From Lutibaculum sp963816555 (GTDB taxonomy: Bacteria; Pseudomonadota; Alphaproteobacteria; Rhizobiales; Tepidamorphaceae): a stretch of 64,000 bases of DNA. The position numbers and the translations under genes were made by a program. The notes under the pieces were generated by a model, which saw only the letters and a list, made by a program, of their open reading frames with translations, had not been told where the DNA came from and made no database searches. Location: assembly GCA_963816555.1 (NCBI GenBank), contig CAWFLD010000004.1:930001-994000 (forward strand). Direction: 5' to 3'. Positions 17,308-26,324 of the stretch are shown piece by piece (within the stretch, counting starts at the first letter, position 1; every line of letters starts with the position of its first letter).

Positions 17308-19142
17308 TTCGCCAGATCCTTCGTCGCGGCCCCGGCCTCTCCCAGCGCCTCGTAGGCCTCTTCGAGGGCCTCGATCATATCACAGCCGGCATGGAGGAAC
17401 GCATCGACGCCGGATTTCGTCAGCACGTCCGCGAGGTCCCTCGGGCGCCCGGCGAGGAAGACCCGCTCGCAGCCGGCCTCCTTCAGCGCCGCCGCGACGG
17501 CCGCGCCCTGCTCGCCATAGGCCTCGTCGGTGCCGCACAGGCAGGCGATGCGGCACGAGCTGTCGCGGAAGGACGCGGCGATCGCCTCGGGCGCCGCCTC
17601 GTCCGGTCCGGCGACGGCGTCGATGCCGCCGGCGGCGAAGGCGGCGCGGGCCCAGCCGGTGCGGGTCGAATGCTCCGCGAGCCTGCCGAGCGCGGCGAGG
17701 AAGACGCTCGGCCTCTGCCCGCTCTGCGCCTCGATCCGGTCCGATAGGTCGCGCAGGCGCTCGAACTCCTCGCCGAGATGCACCGGCGGCAGCGGCGCCA
17801 CGCCCTCGGCCGGGCGGACATGCGGCAGCGGCCGGTCGCCCTTCGGGTGAAGCCGCGCCTCGGGCTCCTCGAGCCAGGGGAACTCCGACGTGCCGGTCAG
17901 CGGCTGGCGGCGCGTGCGGATGTCGGCGCGCCGCTTCGCCAGCGTCGCCGCGATGTCCTGCTGCACCGTCCCTGCCTGGAGCGCCGCGACGAGGCCGCCC
18001 TGCGCCTCGATCCCCTGGAAGACCTCCCAGGCCTTCGCGCAATAGGCCTCCGTCAGCGCCTCGACGTAGCCGGAGCCGGCGGCCGGATCGCCGACGCGGC
18101 CGAGGCCGCTCTCCTGCAGCAGGATCAGCTGCGTGTTGCGCGCGAGCCGCCGCGCCGCGAGGTCCGCGACGCCGATCGCCGCGGTGTGCGGCAGCGCCGA
18201 CATCGTCTCGGCGCCGGCGAGGCCCGCCGCGGCCACGGCCGCCGTCGTCCGCAGCATGTTCACCCACGGGTCGCGCCGCGACAGCATGCGCCGCGACGTT
18301 TCGACGTGCAGCGGCAGCCTGCCCCGGTCGACGCCGCAGGCCTGAAGCACCCGGGCGGCGAGCAGCCGCGCCGCGCGCAGCTTCGCCATGGTCGCGAACT
18401 GGTCGGTGTCGGCGGCCAGCGCGATCGACATGCGCGCCGCGGCGTCCGCGGCCGACGTGCCTTCGCCCTCGAGCAGCCTGAGCTGGGCCACGAGGTCGGC
18501 GAGCATCACGGCGAGCTCCTGCGCCTCCGAGCCGCCGGCATTGTGCGCCATCCGCCCGTCGGCGCAGAACAGGCGCGCATCCTCGTCGCCCTCGACGTCG
18601 CGCAGCATGCGCACCGCCTCGGCCGTCCAGTCCCTCTCGCCGAGACGGAAGGCGAGGAGCGCATCGGCCAGCCCGAAGCGCACGACGAGCCGCGCCGGGC
18701 CGAAGTCGCTCGCGGCCGCCAGCAGCGCCGCCAGGACCGGCGCGCCTTCGCGGCCCGCCTCGGCGTGCAGCGCCATCGACGACATGTCGAGCCCCTTGAG
18801 CAGCCGGCCGATCTCGGCGCCCTCGCCCAGGCACGCGCCGCCGCCCGCGTCCGCGAAGACGAGCAGCAGGCCTGCCGCGCCGCCCTCGATCTCGCTGCGG
18901 GCGATCTCGGCGGCCGCCTCGGTGTCGGGATGGTCGACCCGGCCCAGCACCTGCCAGCCGGCCTTGACGCCGATCGCCGGCCCGTGCGCCGTCTGGGGAT
19001 AGACCGGCCGGATCTCGATGCCGTCGAGGCTGCGGCTCGTCAGGCGCTCGAGCGGCGCGCCCTTCAGGGCCGTCTCCGCCAGCTCCCGCCACATCCGCTC
19101 GTCGGCCGGCGGGAAGTCCTTGGCCAGTGCGAGATCGCTCAA
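17304..19142 (-). CDS. mutA: Methylmalonyl-CoA mutase, small subunit
   Basis: The 612-residue protein is a mutase-fold paralogue of MutB that pairs with it but does not bind B12: in its C-terminal domain the DxHxxG motif is degraded to LAEHSTRTG, with no aspartate in place. The TIM-barrel part is recognisable (KLRAARLLAARVLQACG, RDPWVNMLRTT). It starts with TTG at 19142, supported by GGAGGAA 8 bases upstream, and overlaps mutB by 4 bases. Low conservation compared with MutB is normal for this subunit. MeaB is encoded at 10152-11153. Confidence 0.93.
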   Translation of the reverse strand: MSDLALAKDFPPADERMWRELAETALKGAPLERLTSRSLDGIEIRPVYPQTAHGPAIGVKAGWQVLGRVDHPDTEAAAEIARSEIEGGAAGLLLVFADAGGGACLGEGAEIGRLLKGLDMSSMALHAEAGREGAPVLAALLAAASDFGPARLVVRFGLADALLAFRLGERDWTAEAVRMLRDVEGDEDARLFCADGRMAHNAGGSEAQELAVMLADLVAQLRLLEGEGTSAADAAARMSIALAADTDQFATMAKLRAARLLAARVLQACGVDRGRLPLHVETSRRMLSRRDPWVNMLRTTAAVAAAGLAGAETMSALPHTAAIGVADLAARRLARNTQLILLQESGLGRVGDPAAGSGYVEALTEAYCAKAWEVFQGIEAQGGLVAALQAGTVQQDIAATLAKRRADIRTRRQPLTGTSEFPWLEEPEARLHPKGDRPLPHVRPAEGVAPLPPVHLGEEFERLRDLSDRIEAQSGQRPSVFLAALGRLAEHSTRTGWARAAFAAGGIDAVAGPDEAAPEAIAASFRDSSCRIACLCGTDEAYGEQGAAVAAALKEAGCERVFLAGRPRDLADVLTKSGVDAFLHAGCDMIEALEEAYEALGEAGAATKDLAK

Positions 19143-19230
19143 CGCGTGTTCCTCCGGGATAATCCTCGCCGGGCGGCTTGTGTCGTCGCCGGCCTGGCGG
19201 CCGTTCAGTGTCGCGGCGTCGCCGACGCCG

Positions 19231-19584
19231 TCAAATGATCTGGCTCAACATCGGGATCGAGCCGACGATGTCGTCGACGAGATCCTTGCCGCCATGCTCC
19301 CTGGCGAAGGCGAGGATCTCCTTCGTCGCCGCGCGGATCTCCGTCATGTCGAGGCCCGTCTTCTGGAGGTTCGAGAAGGCGGACATGGCGCCCATCATGC
19401 CCGAGAACGACCCCTCGTCGGGCGTCTCGACCGTCTCGCCGCCGGGGATCCGCCGCAGCAGCTCGGCGACCTTGTCGTCCGGCCCCTGGTCCTTCAGGAA
19501 GGCGAGCTCGATCTCGATGACGCGTTGCGCCGCGCCCGCGTCGATGTTCGCGGTGCGCATCAGGCGTCCGACCAGTTCTTCCAT
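19231..19584 (-). CDS. Conserved hypothetical small acidic protein
   Basis: The 117-residue soluble protein starts MEELVGRLMRTANIDAGAAQ and ends with DLVDDIVGSIPMLSQII. It is mostly helical with a glycine/methionine-rich centre (GSFSGMMGAMSAF) and no signal peptide. The pattern of an N-terminal helix pair followed by FLKDQGPDDKVAELLRRIPGGE recalls DUF2267-like proteins, without certainty. It lies upstream of mutA, co-directional with an 88-base gap. No function can be assigned. Confidence 0.62.
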   Translation of the reverse strand: MEELVGRLMRTANIDAGAAQRVIEIELAFLKDQGPDDKVAELLRRIPGGETVETPDEGSFSGMMGAMSAFSNLQKTGLDMTEIRAATKEILAFAREHGGKDLVDDIVGSIPMLSQII

Positions 19585-19728
19585 GTAGCTCCGCGACCCC
19601 GAGTTGCCGTCGTGAAATCGGCGGCATTCTGACGGGGGCGCCGGAGCGATACAAGGCGGCCAAGGCGATTGTCGCGGTTCCGTCCTCCGCTTAAGAATTC
19701 GGGGTCGGGACGCGAGGGGGAGCAAGAC

Positions 19729-21213
19729 ATGGCCGGCGACGATTCGATCTTCATCGGGGCCGGCGAGACGCCGCAGACGCTGCAGCTGCGCTTCGCCAAC
19801 CGCCACGGCCTGATCACCGGCGCGACCGGCACCGGCAAGACGGTGACGCTGCAGGTCCTCGCCGAGCAGTTCTCGCGGGCCGGCGTCCCGGTCTTCTGCG
19901 CCGACGTGAAGGGCGACCTCGCCGGCCTCGCCGCAGCCGGCCAGCCGAAGGAGGCGCTGTCGAAGCGCGCCGCCGAGATCGGCCTCGGCGAGCTCGCCTT
20001 CGAGCCGAGCCCGGTCGTCTTCTGGGACCTGTTCGGCAAGCAGGGGCACCCGATCCGCACGACGATCTCGGACATGGGCCCGCTCCTCCTGTCGCGGCTC
20101 CTCGACTGCACCGACGCGCAGGAGGGGGCGATCAACCTCGCCTTCAGGCTCGCCGACGAGGAGGGCCTGCTCCTCCTCGACATGAACGACCTCGAGGCGC
20201 TGCTGACCTATATCGAGGAGCGCTCGGCCGACCGCTCGCTGACGCAAGGGTCCGTGTCGCGCGCCACGACGGGCGCGATCCGCCGCAAGCTCCTCGTCCT
20301 CGACCAGCAGGGCGGCCGGGAGCTGTTCGGCGAGCCGGCGCTCGACATCCGCGACCTGATGCGCGTCGACCGGCAGGGCCGCGGCCATGTCAGCGTGCTC
20401 GCCGCCGACCGGCTCATGGAGTCGCCGCGGCTCTACGCGACCTTCCTGCTGTGGCTGATGTCGGAGCTCTTCGAGGAGCTGCCCGAGATCGGCGATCCGG
20501 AGAAGCCGCGCCTCGTCTTCTTCTTCGACGAGGCGCACCTCCTGTTCGACGAGGCGCCGAAGGCGCTGATCGACAAGGTGGAGCAGGTCGTCCGGCTGAT
20601 CCGCTCCAAGGGCGTCGGCATCTGGTTCGTCACGCAGAACCCCGCCGACGTGCCGGACACGGTGCTCGCCCAGCTCGGCAACCGCGTGCAGCACGCGCTC
20701 AGGGCCTACACGCCGCGCGAGCAGCGGGCCGTCCGCGTCGCCGCCGAGACCTTCCGCCCCAACCCCGCCTTCGACACCGAGGAGGTGATCACCACGCTCG
20801 GCGTCGGCGAGGCGCTCGTCTCGACGCTGCAGGGCAAGGCGGTGCCCTCGATCGTCGAGCGGACGCTGATCCGGCCGCCGATGTCGCGCATGGGCCCGAT
20901 CGACGAGGCCGAGCGCGCGGCGGTGATCGGCGACAGCCCGGTGCGCGGCATGTACGACCGCCCCGTCGACCGCGAGTCGGCCTACGAGATCCTGAGCCGG
21001 CGCGCGCAGGAGAAGCTGAAGGCGGAGGAGACGGCAAGGGAAGAGGCGGCGGCCGCGAAGAAGAAGGGCGGCGGCTCGATCTTCGATTTCGGCGGCGGCT
21101 CCGGCCGCCAGTCCGTGGCGGAGGCGGCGGTCAAGTCGCTGACGCGGACGATCGCCTCCTCGATCGGCCGCGAGATCGTGCGCGGCATCCTCGGCAGCCT
21201 CAAGCGCCGCTGA
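19729..21213 (+). CDS. HerA-like DUF853 ATPase (YjgR family)
   Basis: This 494-residue P-loop ATPase belongs to the HerA/FtsK-like DUF853 family. It has Walker A ATGTGKTVT near residues 31-39, CADVKGDLAGLA, and Walker B LVFFFDEAHLLFDEAP, followed by the sensor region WFVTQNPADVPD. The C-terminus has a Gly/Lys-rich linker (AAAKKKGGGSIFDFGGGSG). The ATG at 19729 follows GGGGGAG. Members are widespread and cytosolic, with no established cellular role; DNA-pumping or remodelling is inferred from the fold only. Confidence 0.9.
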   Translation: MAGDDSIFIGAGETPQTLQLRFANRHGLITGATGTGKTVTLQVLAEQFSRAGVPVFCADVKGDLAGLAAAGQPKEALSKRAAEIGLGELAFEPSPVVFWDLFGKQGHPIRTTISDMGPLLLSRLLDCTDAQEGAINLAFRLADEEGLLLLDMNDLEALLTYIEERSADRSLTQGSVSRATTGAIRRKLLVLDQQGGRELFGEPALDIRDLMRVDRQGRGHVSVLAADRLMESPRLYATFLLWLMSELFEELPEIGDPEKPRLVFFFDEAHLLFDEAPKALIDKVEQVVRLIRSKGVGIWFVTQNPADVPDTVLAQLGNRVQHALRAYTPREQRAVRVAAETFRPNPAFDTEEVITTLGVGEALVSTLQGKAVPSIVERTLIRPPMSRMGPIDEAERAAVIGDSPVRGMYDRPVDRESAYEILSRRAQEKLKAEETAREEAAAAKKKGGGSIFDFGGGSGRQSVAEAAVKSLTRTIASSIGREIVRGILGSLKRR

Positions 21214-21341
21214 GGCGGCACCCTCGCCTCGGCTTCGGACCGGTGCTAGACCGGCAGCGAAATCCGGCAGGCCGTCGCCCGGACCCGTGTCAGGCGCCTG
21301 CGGCCGCCGTTCCCACCACTTTTTCCAGGAGAGCGTGAGCG

Positions 21342-22736
21342 ATGAGCGACATGGACAAGGTTCTCGAGCTGACCGAGAGCGGCCTCGACGGCAGCCTCGA
21401 CAGGCTGTTCGAGCTCCTGCGCATCCCCAGCGTCTCGACCGACCCCGCCTTCGAGGGCGACTGCCGCAAGGCGGCGCAGTGGGTCGTCGACCAGTTGAAC
21501 GGCATCGGCCTCGACGCCTCGCTGCGCGAGACCGGCGGCAAGCCGATGGTCGTCGCCCATGGCGGCCCCGCGCCCTCGGACGGCATGCCGCGCGTCCTGT
21601 TCTACGGCCATTACGACGTGCAGCCGGCCGACCCGCTCGAGCTGTGGGAGACGGACCCGTTCGAGCCGCGCCTCGTCGAGGCGGCCCACGGCAAGGAGAT
21701 CGTCGCCCGCGGCGCCTGCGACGACAAGGGCCAGTTCATGACCTTCGTCGAGGCCATGCGCGCCTGGCAGGAGGCGACCGGCTCGATCCCGCTGCCGGTG
21801 TCGGTGCTGATCGAGGGCGAGGAGGAATCGGGCTCGAAGAGCCTCAAGCCGTTCCTCGAGGCCAACCGCGACGAGCTCAAGGCCGACGTCGCGCTCGTCT
21901 GCGACACCACGATGTGGGACCGCGAGACGCCGGGCATCACCACCATGCTGCGCGGCATGGTCTACGAGGAGGTGATCGTCACCGCCGCCAGCCGCGACCT
22001 GCACTCCGGCATGTATGGCGGCGCGGCGCAGAACCCGATCAACATCCTCTGCCGCATCGTCGCCGACCTGCACGACGAGACCGGCGCCGTGACGGTGCCG
22101 GGCTTCTACGACGGCGTGCCGGAGCTGCCGGCCGAGACGAAGGCGCAGTGGGACGCGCTCGGCTTCTCCTCCGAGAGCTTCCTCGGCGAGATCGGCCTGA
22201 AGTACCCCGCCGGCGAGAAGGGCCGCTCGGCGCTCGAGCAGATCTGGGCGCGCCCGACCTGCGACGCGAACGGCATCATCGGCGGCTATACCGGCGCCGG
22301 CTCCAAGACCGTCATCGCCTCGAAGGCGTCCGCCAAGATCTCCTTCCGCCTCGTCGGCGAGCAGGATCCCGAGAAGATCCGCGACGCCTTCCGCGCCTTC
22401 GTGCGCGAGCGCGTGCCGGCGGACTGCAAGGTCGAGTTCCTCGGCCACTCCTGCAGCAAGCCGCTCGCCACCGACGCGAGCCGCCCCGAGCTGCAGGTCG
22501 CGGCGAAGGTCCTCGGCGAGGAGTTCGGCAAGCCCGCCGTGATGATGGGCTCGGGCGGCTCGATCCCGATCGTCGGCGACTTCGCCCGCATCCTCGGCAT
22601 GGACTCGATCCTGGTCGGCTTCGGCCTCGACGACGACCGCATCCACTCGCCGAACGAGAAATACGACCTGTCGAGCTACCGCCACGGCATCCGCTCGTGG
22701 GCCCGCCTCATCGGCGCGCTGTCCGGCAGGGCGTGA
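21342..22736 (+). CDS. M20 family metallopeptidase (dipeptidase)
   Basis: The 464-residue zinc peptidase of the M20 (ArgE/DapE/CNDP-like) group shows the metal-binding segments YGHYDVQPADP, ARGACDDKGQF (bridging Asp) and EGEEESGSKSL (catalytic Glu), a dimerisation domain in the middle, and the C-terminal GSGGSIPIV segment with the final histidine in DDRIHSPNEKY. The CNDP-like length suggests a di- or tripeptidase acting on cytosolic peptides. The start ATG has AGGAGAG upstream. It converges on the cytochrome genes. Confidence 0.92.
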   Translation: MSDMDKVLELTESGLDGSLDRLFELLRIPSVSTDPAFEGDCRKAAQWVVDQLNGIGLDASLRETGGKPMVVAHGGPAPSDGMPRVLFYGHYDVQPADPLELWETDPFEPRLVEAAHGKEIVARGACDDKGQFMTFVEAMRAWQEATGSIPLPVSVLIEGEEESGSKSLKPFLEANRDELKADVALVCDTTMWDRETPGITTMLRGMVYEEVIVTAASRDLHSGMYGGAAQNPINILCRIVADLHDETGAVTVPGFYDGVPELPAETKAQWDALGFSSESFLGEIGLKYPAGEKGRSALEQIWARPTCDANGIIGGYTGAGSKTVIASKASAKISFRLVGEQDPEKIRDAFRAFVRERVPADCKVEFLGHSCSKPLATDASRPELQVAAKVLGEEFGKPAVMMGSGGSIPIVGDFARILGMDSILVGFGLDDDRIHSPNEKYDLSSYRHGIRSWARLIGALSGRA

Positions 22737-22750
22737 CCGGCCTGGAGCCG

Positions 22751-22771
22751 GGCGGGCCGTCACGGCCCGCC
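22751..22771. terminator. Bidirectional hairpin terminator
   Basis: GGCGGGCCG (22751-22759) pairs perfectly with CGGCCCGCC (22763-22771) around a TCA loop, between the convergent M20 peptidase and cytochrome c genes. No T-tract follows on either strand. Confidence 0.5.
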
Positions 22772-22821
22772 GGGACCGGCGGGGGCCGGCGCCGCATGGC
22801 GGCCCGGCCCCGCGCCCGCCC

Positions 22822-23745
22822 CTACTCCTTCTCGCCGGTGTCGGAGAGCGCCGGGATCGCCTTCAGGTAGTCGGCGATCGCGTTGCGGTCCTCGTCGGTC
22901 AGGTGCGAGAGGTTGCGCACGACCTCGGCCATCGAGCCGCCGAGCGAATCGAAGTCCGGCGTGAAGCCGCTCTGCAGCGCGTACGAGATGTCGGCCTTCG
23001 ACCAGTCCTTGATGCCGTCCGGGCTCGGCGTGATGTTGGGCACCCGGCCCTTGCCCTCCGGATTGGGCGCACCCGCGAGCCAGAGCGCCTTGATCATGCC
23101 GCCGGCGCCGTCGCGCGGCGTGTGGCATTCGCCGCAATGGGCGACCGCCTCGGCGAGATACTGGCCCCGCCCCACGCCCGGCTCGTCCGGCAGGTCCTTC
23201 ACGATCGGCCCCTGGCCGAGATAGCGCCACTTCCACAGGCCGATGCCGCGGCGGATGTTGTAGGGAAAGCCCAGCACGCTCGGGCCGACGTCGTTGTCGG
23301 AGGGCGGCAGCGTGTCGAGGAACCCCTTGAGATCCATCACGTCCTCGACCTGCATCCGGTGGTAGGAGGCATAGGGGAAGGCGGGGTAGAGGTGCTCGCC
23401 GCCGGGCGCCGTGCCGTTCATCACGGCGTTGACGAACTGCGCCATCGACCAGCCGCCGATGCCGTGCTCGGGATCGGGCGAGATGTTGGGCACCCGGAAG
23501 ACGCCGTACGGCGTCTCGAGCTCGGCCCCGCCCGACAGCAGCGTCGGGTCGTCGCCCTTGGGCTTGGCGTGGCACGAGGTGCAGCCGGCCGCCCAGAACA
23601 CGTACTCCCCGTGCTTCACGTCGGGCTGGTGATCGGGAAGGTCGGAGGCCTCAAGCGTGGAGGCGCTCGTCACCCAGAAGAACGCCACCGCCGCGACCGC
23701 GGCGATGGCAATGACTGCGCTGAGCAGGACGTAGCGGATACGCAA
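22822..23745 (-). CDS. Membrane-anchored diheme c-type cytochrome
   Basis: The 307-residue protein has an N-terminal hydrophobic anchor (about residues 5-25) and two haem-c sites, CTSCH at 55-59 and CGECH at 204-208, each in its own class-I cytochrome domain. The second haem domain is followed by PNITPSPDGI, a motif also present after the first as PNISPDPEHGI, with distal methionines downstream. This is the layout of diheme electron-transfer subunits of periplasmic dehydrogenases. The gene lies 15 bases downstream of cytochrome c', so both are co-transcribed. No dehydrogenase partner is encoded beside it. Confidence 0.9.
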   Translation of the reverse strand: MRIRYVLLSAVIAIAAVAAVAFFWVTSASTLEASDLPDHQPDVKHGEYVFWAAGCTSCHAKPKGDDPTLLSGGAELETPYGVFRVPNISPDPEHGIGGWSMAQFVNAVMNGTAPGGEHLYPAFPYASYHRMQVEDVMDLKGFLDTLPPSDNDVGPSVLGFPYNIRRGIGLWKWRYLGQGPIVKDLPDEPGVGRGQYLAEAVAHCGECHTPRDGAGGMIKALWLAGAPNPEGKGRVPNITPSPDGIKDWSKADISYALQSGFTPDFDSLGGSMAEVVRNLSHLTDEDRNAIADYLKAIPALSDTGEKE

Positions 23746-23760
23746 GTAAGGTCGCTCCGA

Positions 23761-24207
23761 TCAGTCCTTCTTGACCCGGTAGGTCTCGTGGCAGCCGCCG
23801 CACTTCTTGCCGAGCTCGCCGAGGGCGGGACGGAACGTGTCGAGCGTGGTCGGCGGGTTCGCGGCGTATTTCGACGCCACCTGCAGCATCTCGTCGGCCG
23901 CCTTCTCGAAGCCGTCCCGGTCGCTCCAGATCGTCGCCTTGGCTTCCGTGTCGTTGCCGGTCTGGGTGCCGTCGGGGAACAGGTCGGTGAAGCCCGGGAA
24001 CTCCGACTTGATGGTCGTGAAGACCTCCGCCGCCGTCTTCTCGTCGAAGGGCAGTTCGCCCTTCGCCATCTTCGCGCCGGCACCGACCGCCTTGCCGATG
24101 TGCTTCATGATCTGCTGGCGCTGCTCGATCGGATTGTCCTGGGCGACGGCAGCGGCAGCGGTCATGACGAGGCATGCCGCCACGGTGGCGATGAAAGCTC
24201 TCTGCAC
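23761..24207 (-). CDS. Cytochrome c' (class II)
   Basis: The 148-residue protein carries a signal peptide (ending VAQD) and a single C-terminal haem motif CGGCH at 136-140, the hallmark of four-helix-bundle class II cytochromes c. The upstream QRQQIMKHIGKAVGAGAKM is the typical first helix. Cytochromes c' bind NO and help tolerate nitrosative stress, so that role is inferred. The start is a GTG at 24207, placed by AAGGAGGAG 6 bases before it. An ATG 36 bases further upstream would cover this ribosome binding site. It is the first gene of a two-cytochrome operon. Confidence 0.9.
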   Translation of the reverse strand: MQRAFIATVAACLVMTAAAAVAQDNPIEQRQQIMKHIGKAVGAGAKMAKGELPFDEKTAAEVFTTIKSEFPGFTDLFPDGTQTGNDTEAKATIWSDRDGFEKAADEMLQVASKYAANPPTTLDTFRPALGELGKKCGGCHETYRVKKD

Positions 24208-24329
24208 GAATTCTCCTCCTTCGAAATTCCGCCGGGACATCGGCGGACGCGACACGCTCGCCAGCGTTGCCGCAGGGATCAAGTCAAAGCCGCGTGACGC
24301 CGTTGCGACATGATGCCATCCGGCGCGAA

Positions 24330-24358
24330 TTGACGGCCCGTTCAGGAGAGCATTTAAC
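24330..24358 (+). promoter_or_regulatory. Predicted strong sigma70 promoter of ilvE
   Basis: TTGACG (24330-24335) and TTTAAC (24353-24358) are spaced by 17 bases and lie 26 bases upstream of the aminotransferase ATG, with an AAGGAG ribosome binding site between. Confidence 0.55.
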
Positions 24359-24384
24359 GGCCGGGGGAAACAAGGAGATCGGAA

Positions 24385-25245
24385 ATGGCGCATCCGTCGC
24401 GGAGTCTGTGCTGGGTCGATGGCGAGTGGCTGGAGGGCAACCCGCCCATCCTCGGACCGCTGACGCACGGGCTGTGGCTCGGCTCCTGCGTGTTCGACGG
24501 CGCCCGCGCCTTCGAGGGCGTGACGCCCGACCTCGACCTGCATTGCCGGCGCGTCAACGCCTCCGCCGAGGCGCTGGGCCTGAAGCCGACCATGCGCTGG
24601 GAGGAGATCGTCGAGCTGGCGCAGGAAGGCGTGAAGAAGTTCGACGGCGAGACGGCGCTCTACATCAAGCCGCTCTACTGGGCGGAGGAAGGCGGCTACG
24701 TCTCCGTGCCGCCGCTGGCGGAATCGACGCGGTTCTGCCTCGCCGTCTACGAGGCGCCGATGCTCGAGCCGCAGGGCTTCTCCATCACGCGTACGAGCTT
24801 CCGCCGGCCGACGATCGAGCAGGCGCCGGTCAACGCCAAGGCGGCGTGCCTCTACCCCAACTCCGGCCGCGCCGTCATGGAGGCGCAGCGCAAGGGCTTC
24901 GAGAACGGCGTCGTGTTCGACGCGATGGGCAACGTCGCCGAGCTGGCGACGGCGAACCTGATGCTCGTCAGGGACGGCGCGGTGCACACGCCCTACCCGA
25001 ACGGCACCTTCCTCAACGGCATCACCCGCCAGCGCGTCATCAAGCTCCTGAAGGGCGCGGGGATCGAGGTCTTCGAGCGCGTCGTCACCTATGACGACCT
25101 GCTCCAGGCGGACGAGCTCTTCTCGACCGGCAACTACTCCAAGGTGACCCCGATCAACCGCATCGACGACCGCCACCTGCAGCCGGGCCCGATCGCCGCG
25201 AAGGCGCGCGAGCTCTACTGGGCCTTCGCGCACGGCCAGCTGTGA
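24385..25245 (+). CDS. ilvE: Branched-chain amino acid aminotransferase
   Basis: The 286-residue fold-type IV PLP enzyme transaminates Leu, Ile and Val with 2-oxoglutarate. The PLP lysine is K152 in PVNAKAACLYPNS. Other family marks are FDGARAFEG near residue 38, and GNVAELATANLM and NGITRQRVI in the C-terminal domain. The ATG follows AAGGAGATC. Related D-amino acid or aromatic transaminases share this fold, but the sequence fits IlvE best. It converges on corA with only 10 bases between stops. Breakdown of Val and Ile would feed the methylmalonyl-CoA mutase encoded nearby. Confidence 0.9.
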   Translation: MAHPSRSLCWVDGEWLEGNPPILGPLTHGLWLGSCVFDGARAFEGVTPDLDLHCRRVNASAEALGLKPTMRWEEIVELAQEGVKKFDGETALYIKPLYWAEEGGYVSVPPLAESTRFCLAVYEAPMLEPQGFSITRTSFRRPTIEQAPVNAKAACLYPNSGRAVMEAQRKGFENGVVFDAMGNVAELATANLMLVRDGAVHTPYPNGTFLNGITRQRVIKLLKGAGIEVFERVVTYDDLLQADELFSTGNYSKVTPINRIDDRHLQPGPIAAKARELYWAFAHGQL

Positions 25246-25255
25246 GCCGGCCGCG

Positions 25256-26236
25256 CTACAGCCAGCCCTTCTTGCGGAAGAAGAAGTACGGCGCGGCGCC
25301 GAGCAGCACCATCGTCAGGAGCACGAGCGGATACGCCCACGGCCAGTCGAGCTCCGGCATGTAGCGGAAGTTCATGCCGTAGATCGACGCCAGCAGCGTC
25401 GGCGGCATCAGCGCCACCGAGACGATCGAGAAGATCTTGATGATGTTGTTCTGCTCGATGTTGATGAGGCTCGTCGTCGCGTCGAGCAGGAACTCGGCCT
25501 TCGAGCCGAGATAGGTCGCGTGGTCGGCGAGCTGCATCGCGTCGCGCTGCGCCGTCTTGAGGTACTGCTTCACCTCCTTCGGCCGCGCGCCGCCGCCCGC
25601 CCCCGCCTGCAGGTAGGTGACGAGGCGCGAGAAGGTGACGAGGCTGTCCCGCGCCTTCGAGGTGAGGTCGCCGGTCCAGCCGATGCGGCCGACGATCTCG
25701 CGGAAGTCCTCGGTGTTCATCGGCTTCTTCGAGCGCCGGTCGAAGACGCGCTGGCCGATCTGCTCGGTCTCGGCCCCCGCGCGCTCCAGGTTGTCGGCGA
25801 TGCGGTCGAGGAAGGCGTCGATCAGCGCGGCGAGCACGAAGTCGGCGAAGCGGCACGACGGGCCCATCTTCGGCGCGCGCTGCAGGAAGACCGCGATCGA
25901 CTTCGGCGTCTCGTAGCGCACCGTCACGAGGTGCGTCTTGGTCAGGATGAAGGTGATGTCGGTCGTGCGCGGGTGCTCGGTGTCGGAGTCGATCAGCGAC
26001 AGCGCCGTCAGGTAGAGCGCGCCGTCCTCCTCGTAGAGACGGCTCGACACCTCGATCTCGCGCATCTCCTCCTTGGTCGGGATGTCGGCGCCGCACCAGC
26101 GCTCGACGACGGCCTCCTCCTCGCGCGTGGGGGACAGGAGGTCGATCCAGATCGCCTCGGGCGGCAGCCCGGCCAGGTCCGCTGGCGCCTCCAGCTGCAT
26201 CAGCCCCCGCTCCGTCGCACCGTAGATCGTCAGCAT
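25256..26236 (-). CDS. corA: CorA-family Mg2+/Co2+ transporter
   Basis: The 326-residue protein has a long cytoplasmic N-terminal domain, a stalk helix, and two C-terminal membrane helices. The selectivity signature GMN is present in SIYGMNFRYMPELDW between them, and the protein ends in a basic FFRKKGWL tail. CorA forms pentameric divalent-cation channels, mainly for Mg2+. The ATG at 26236 follows GGGGGAG; 40 further codons of open frame upstream have no initiation signal. It lies behind sodB but is separated from it by a strong terminator, so it likely has its own promoter. Confidence 0.94.
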   Translation of the reverse strand: MLTIYGATERGLMQLEAPADLAGLPPEAIWIDLLSPTREEEAVVERWCGADIPTKEEMREIEVSSRLYEEDGALYLTALSLIDSDTEHPRTTDITFILTKTHLVTVRYETPKSIAVFLQRAPKMGPSCRFADFVLAALIDAFLDRIADNLERAGAETEQIGQRVFDRRSKKPMNTEDFREIVGRIGWTGDLTSKARDSLVTFSRLVTYLQAGAGGGARPKEVKQYLKTAQRDAMQLADHATYLGSKAEFLLDATTSLINIEQNNIIKIFSIVSVALMPPTLLASIYGMNFRYMPELDWPWAYPLVLLTMVLLGAAPYFFFRKKGWL

Positions 26237-26275
26237 GACGTCTCCCCCCAAAACGCGTCGTGAGGACAAACGAAA

Positions 26276-26298
26276 AGCGGGACCCTCCGGGTCCCGCT
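26276..26298 (-). terminator. Intrinsic terminator of sodB
   Basis: AGCGGGACCC (26276-26285) and GGGTCCCGCT (26289-26298) form a perfect 10-bp stem with a 3-base loop. On the minus strand the stem is followed by TTTTCGTTTG, so this is a textbook rho-independent terminator just after the sodB stop and before corA. Confidence 0.85.
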
Positions 26299-26324
26299 CT
26301 CCTTCAGGCCTGCTCTGACACCCG

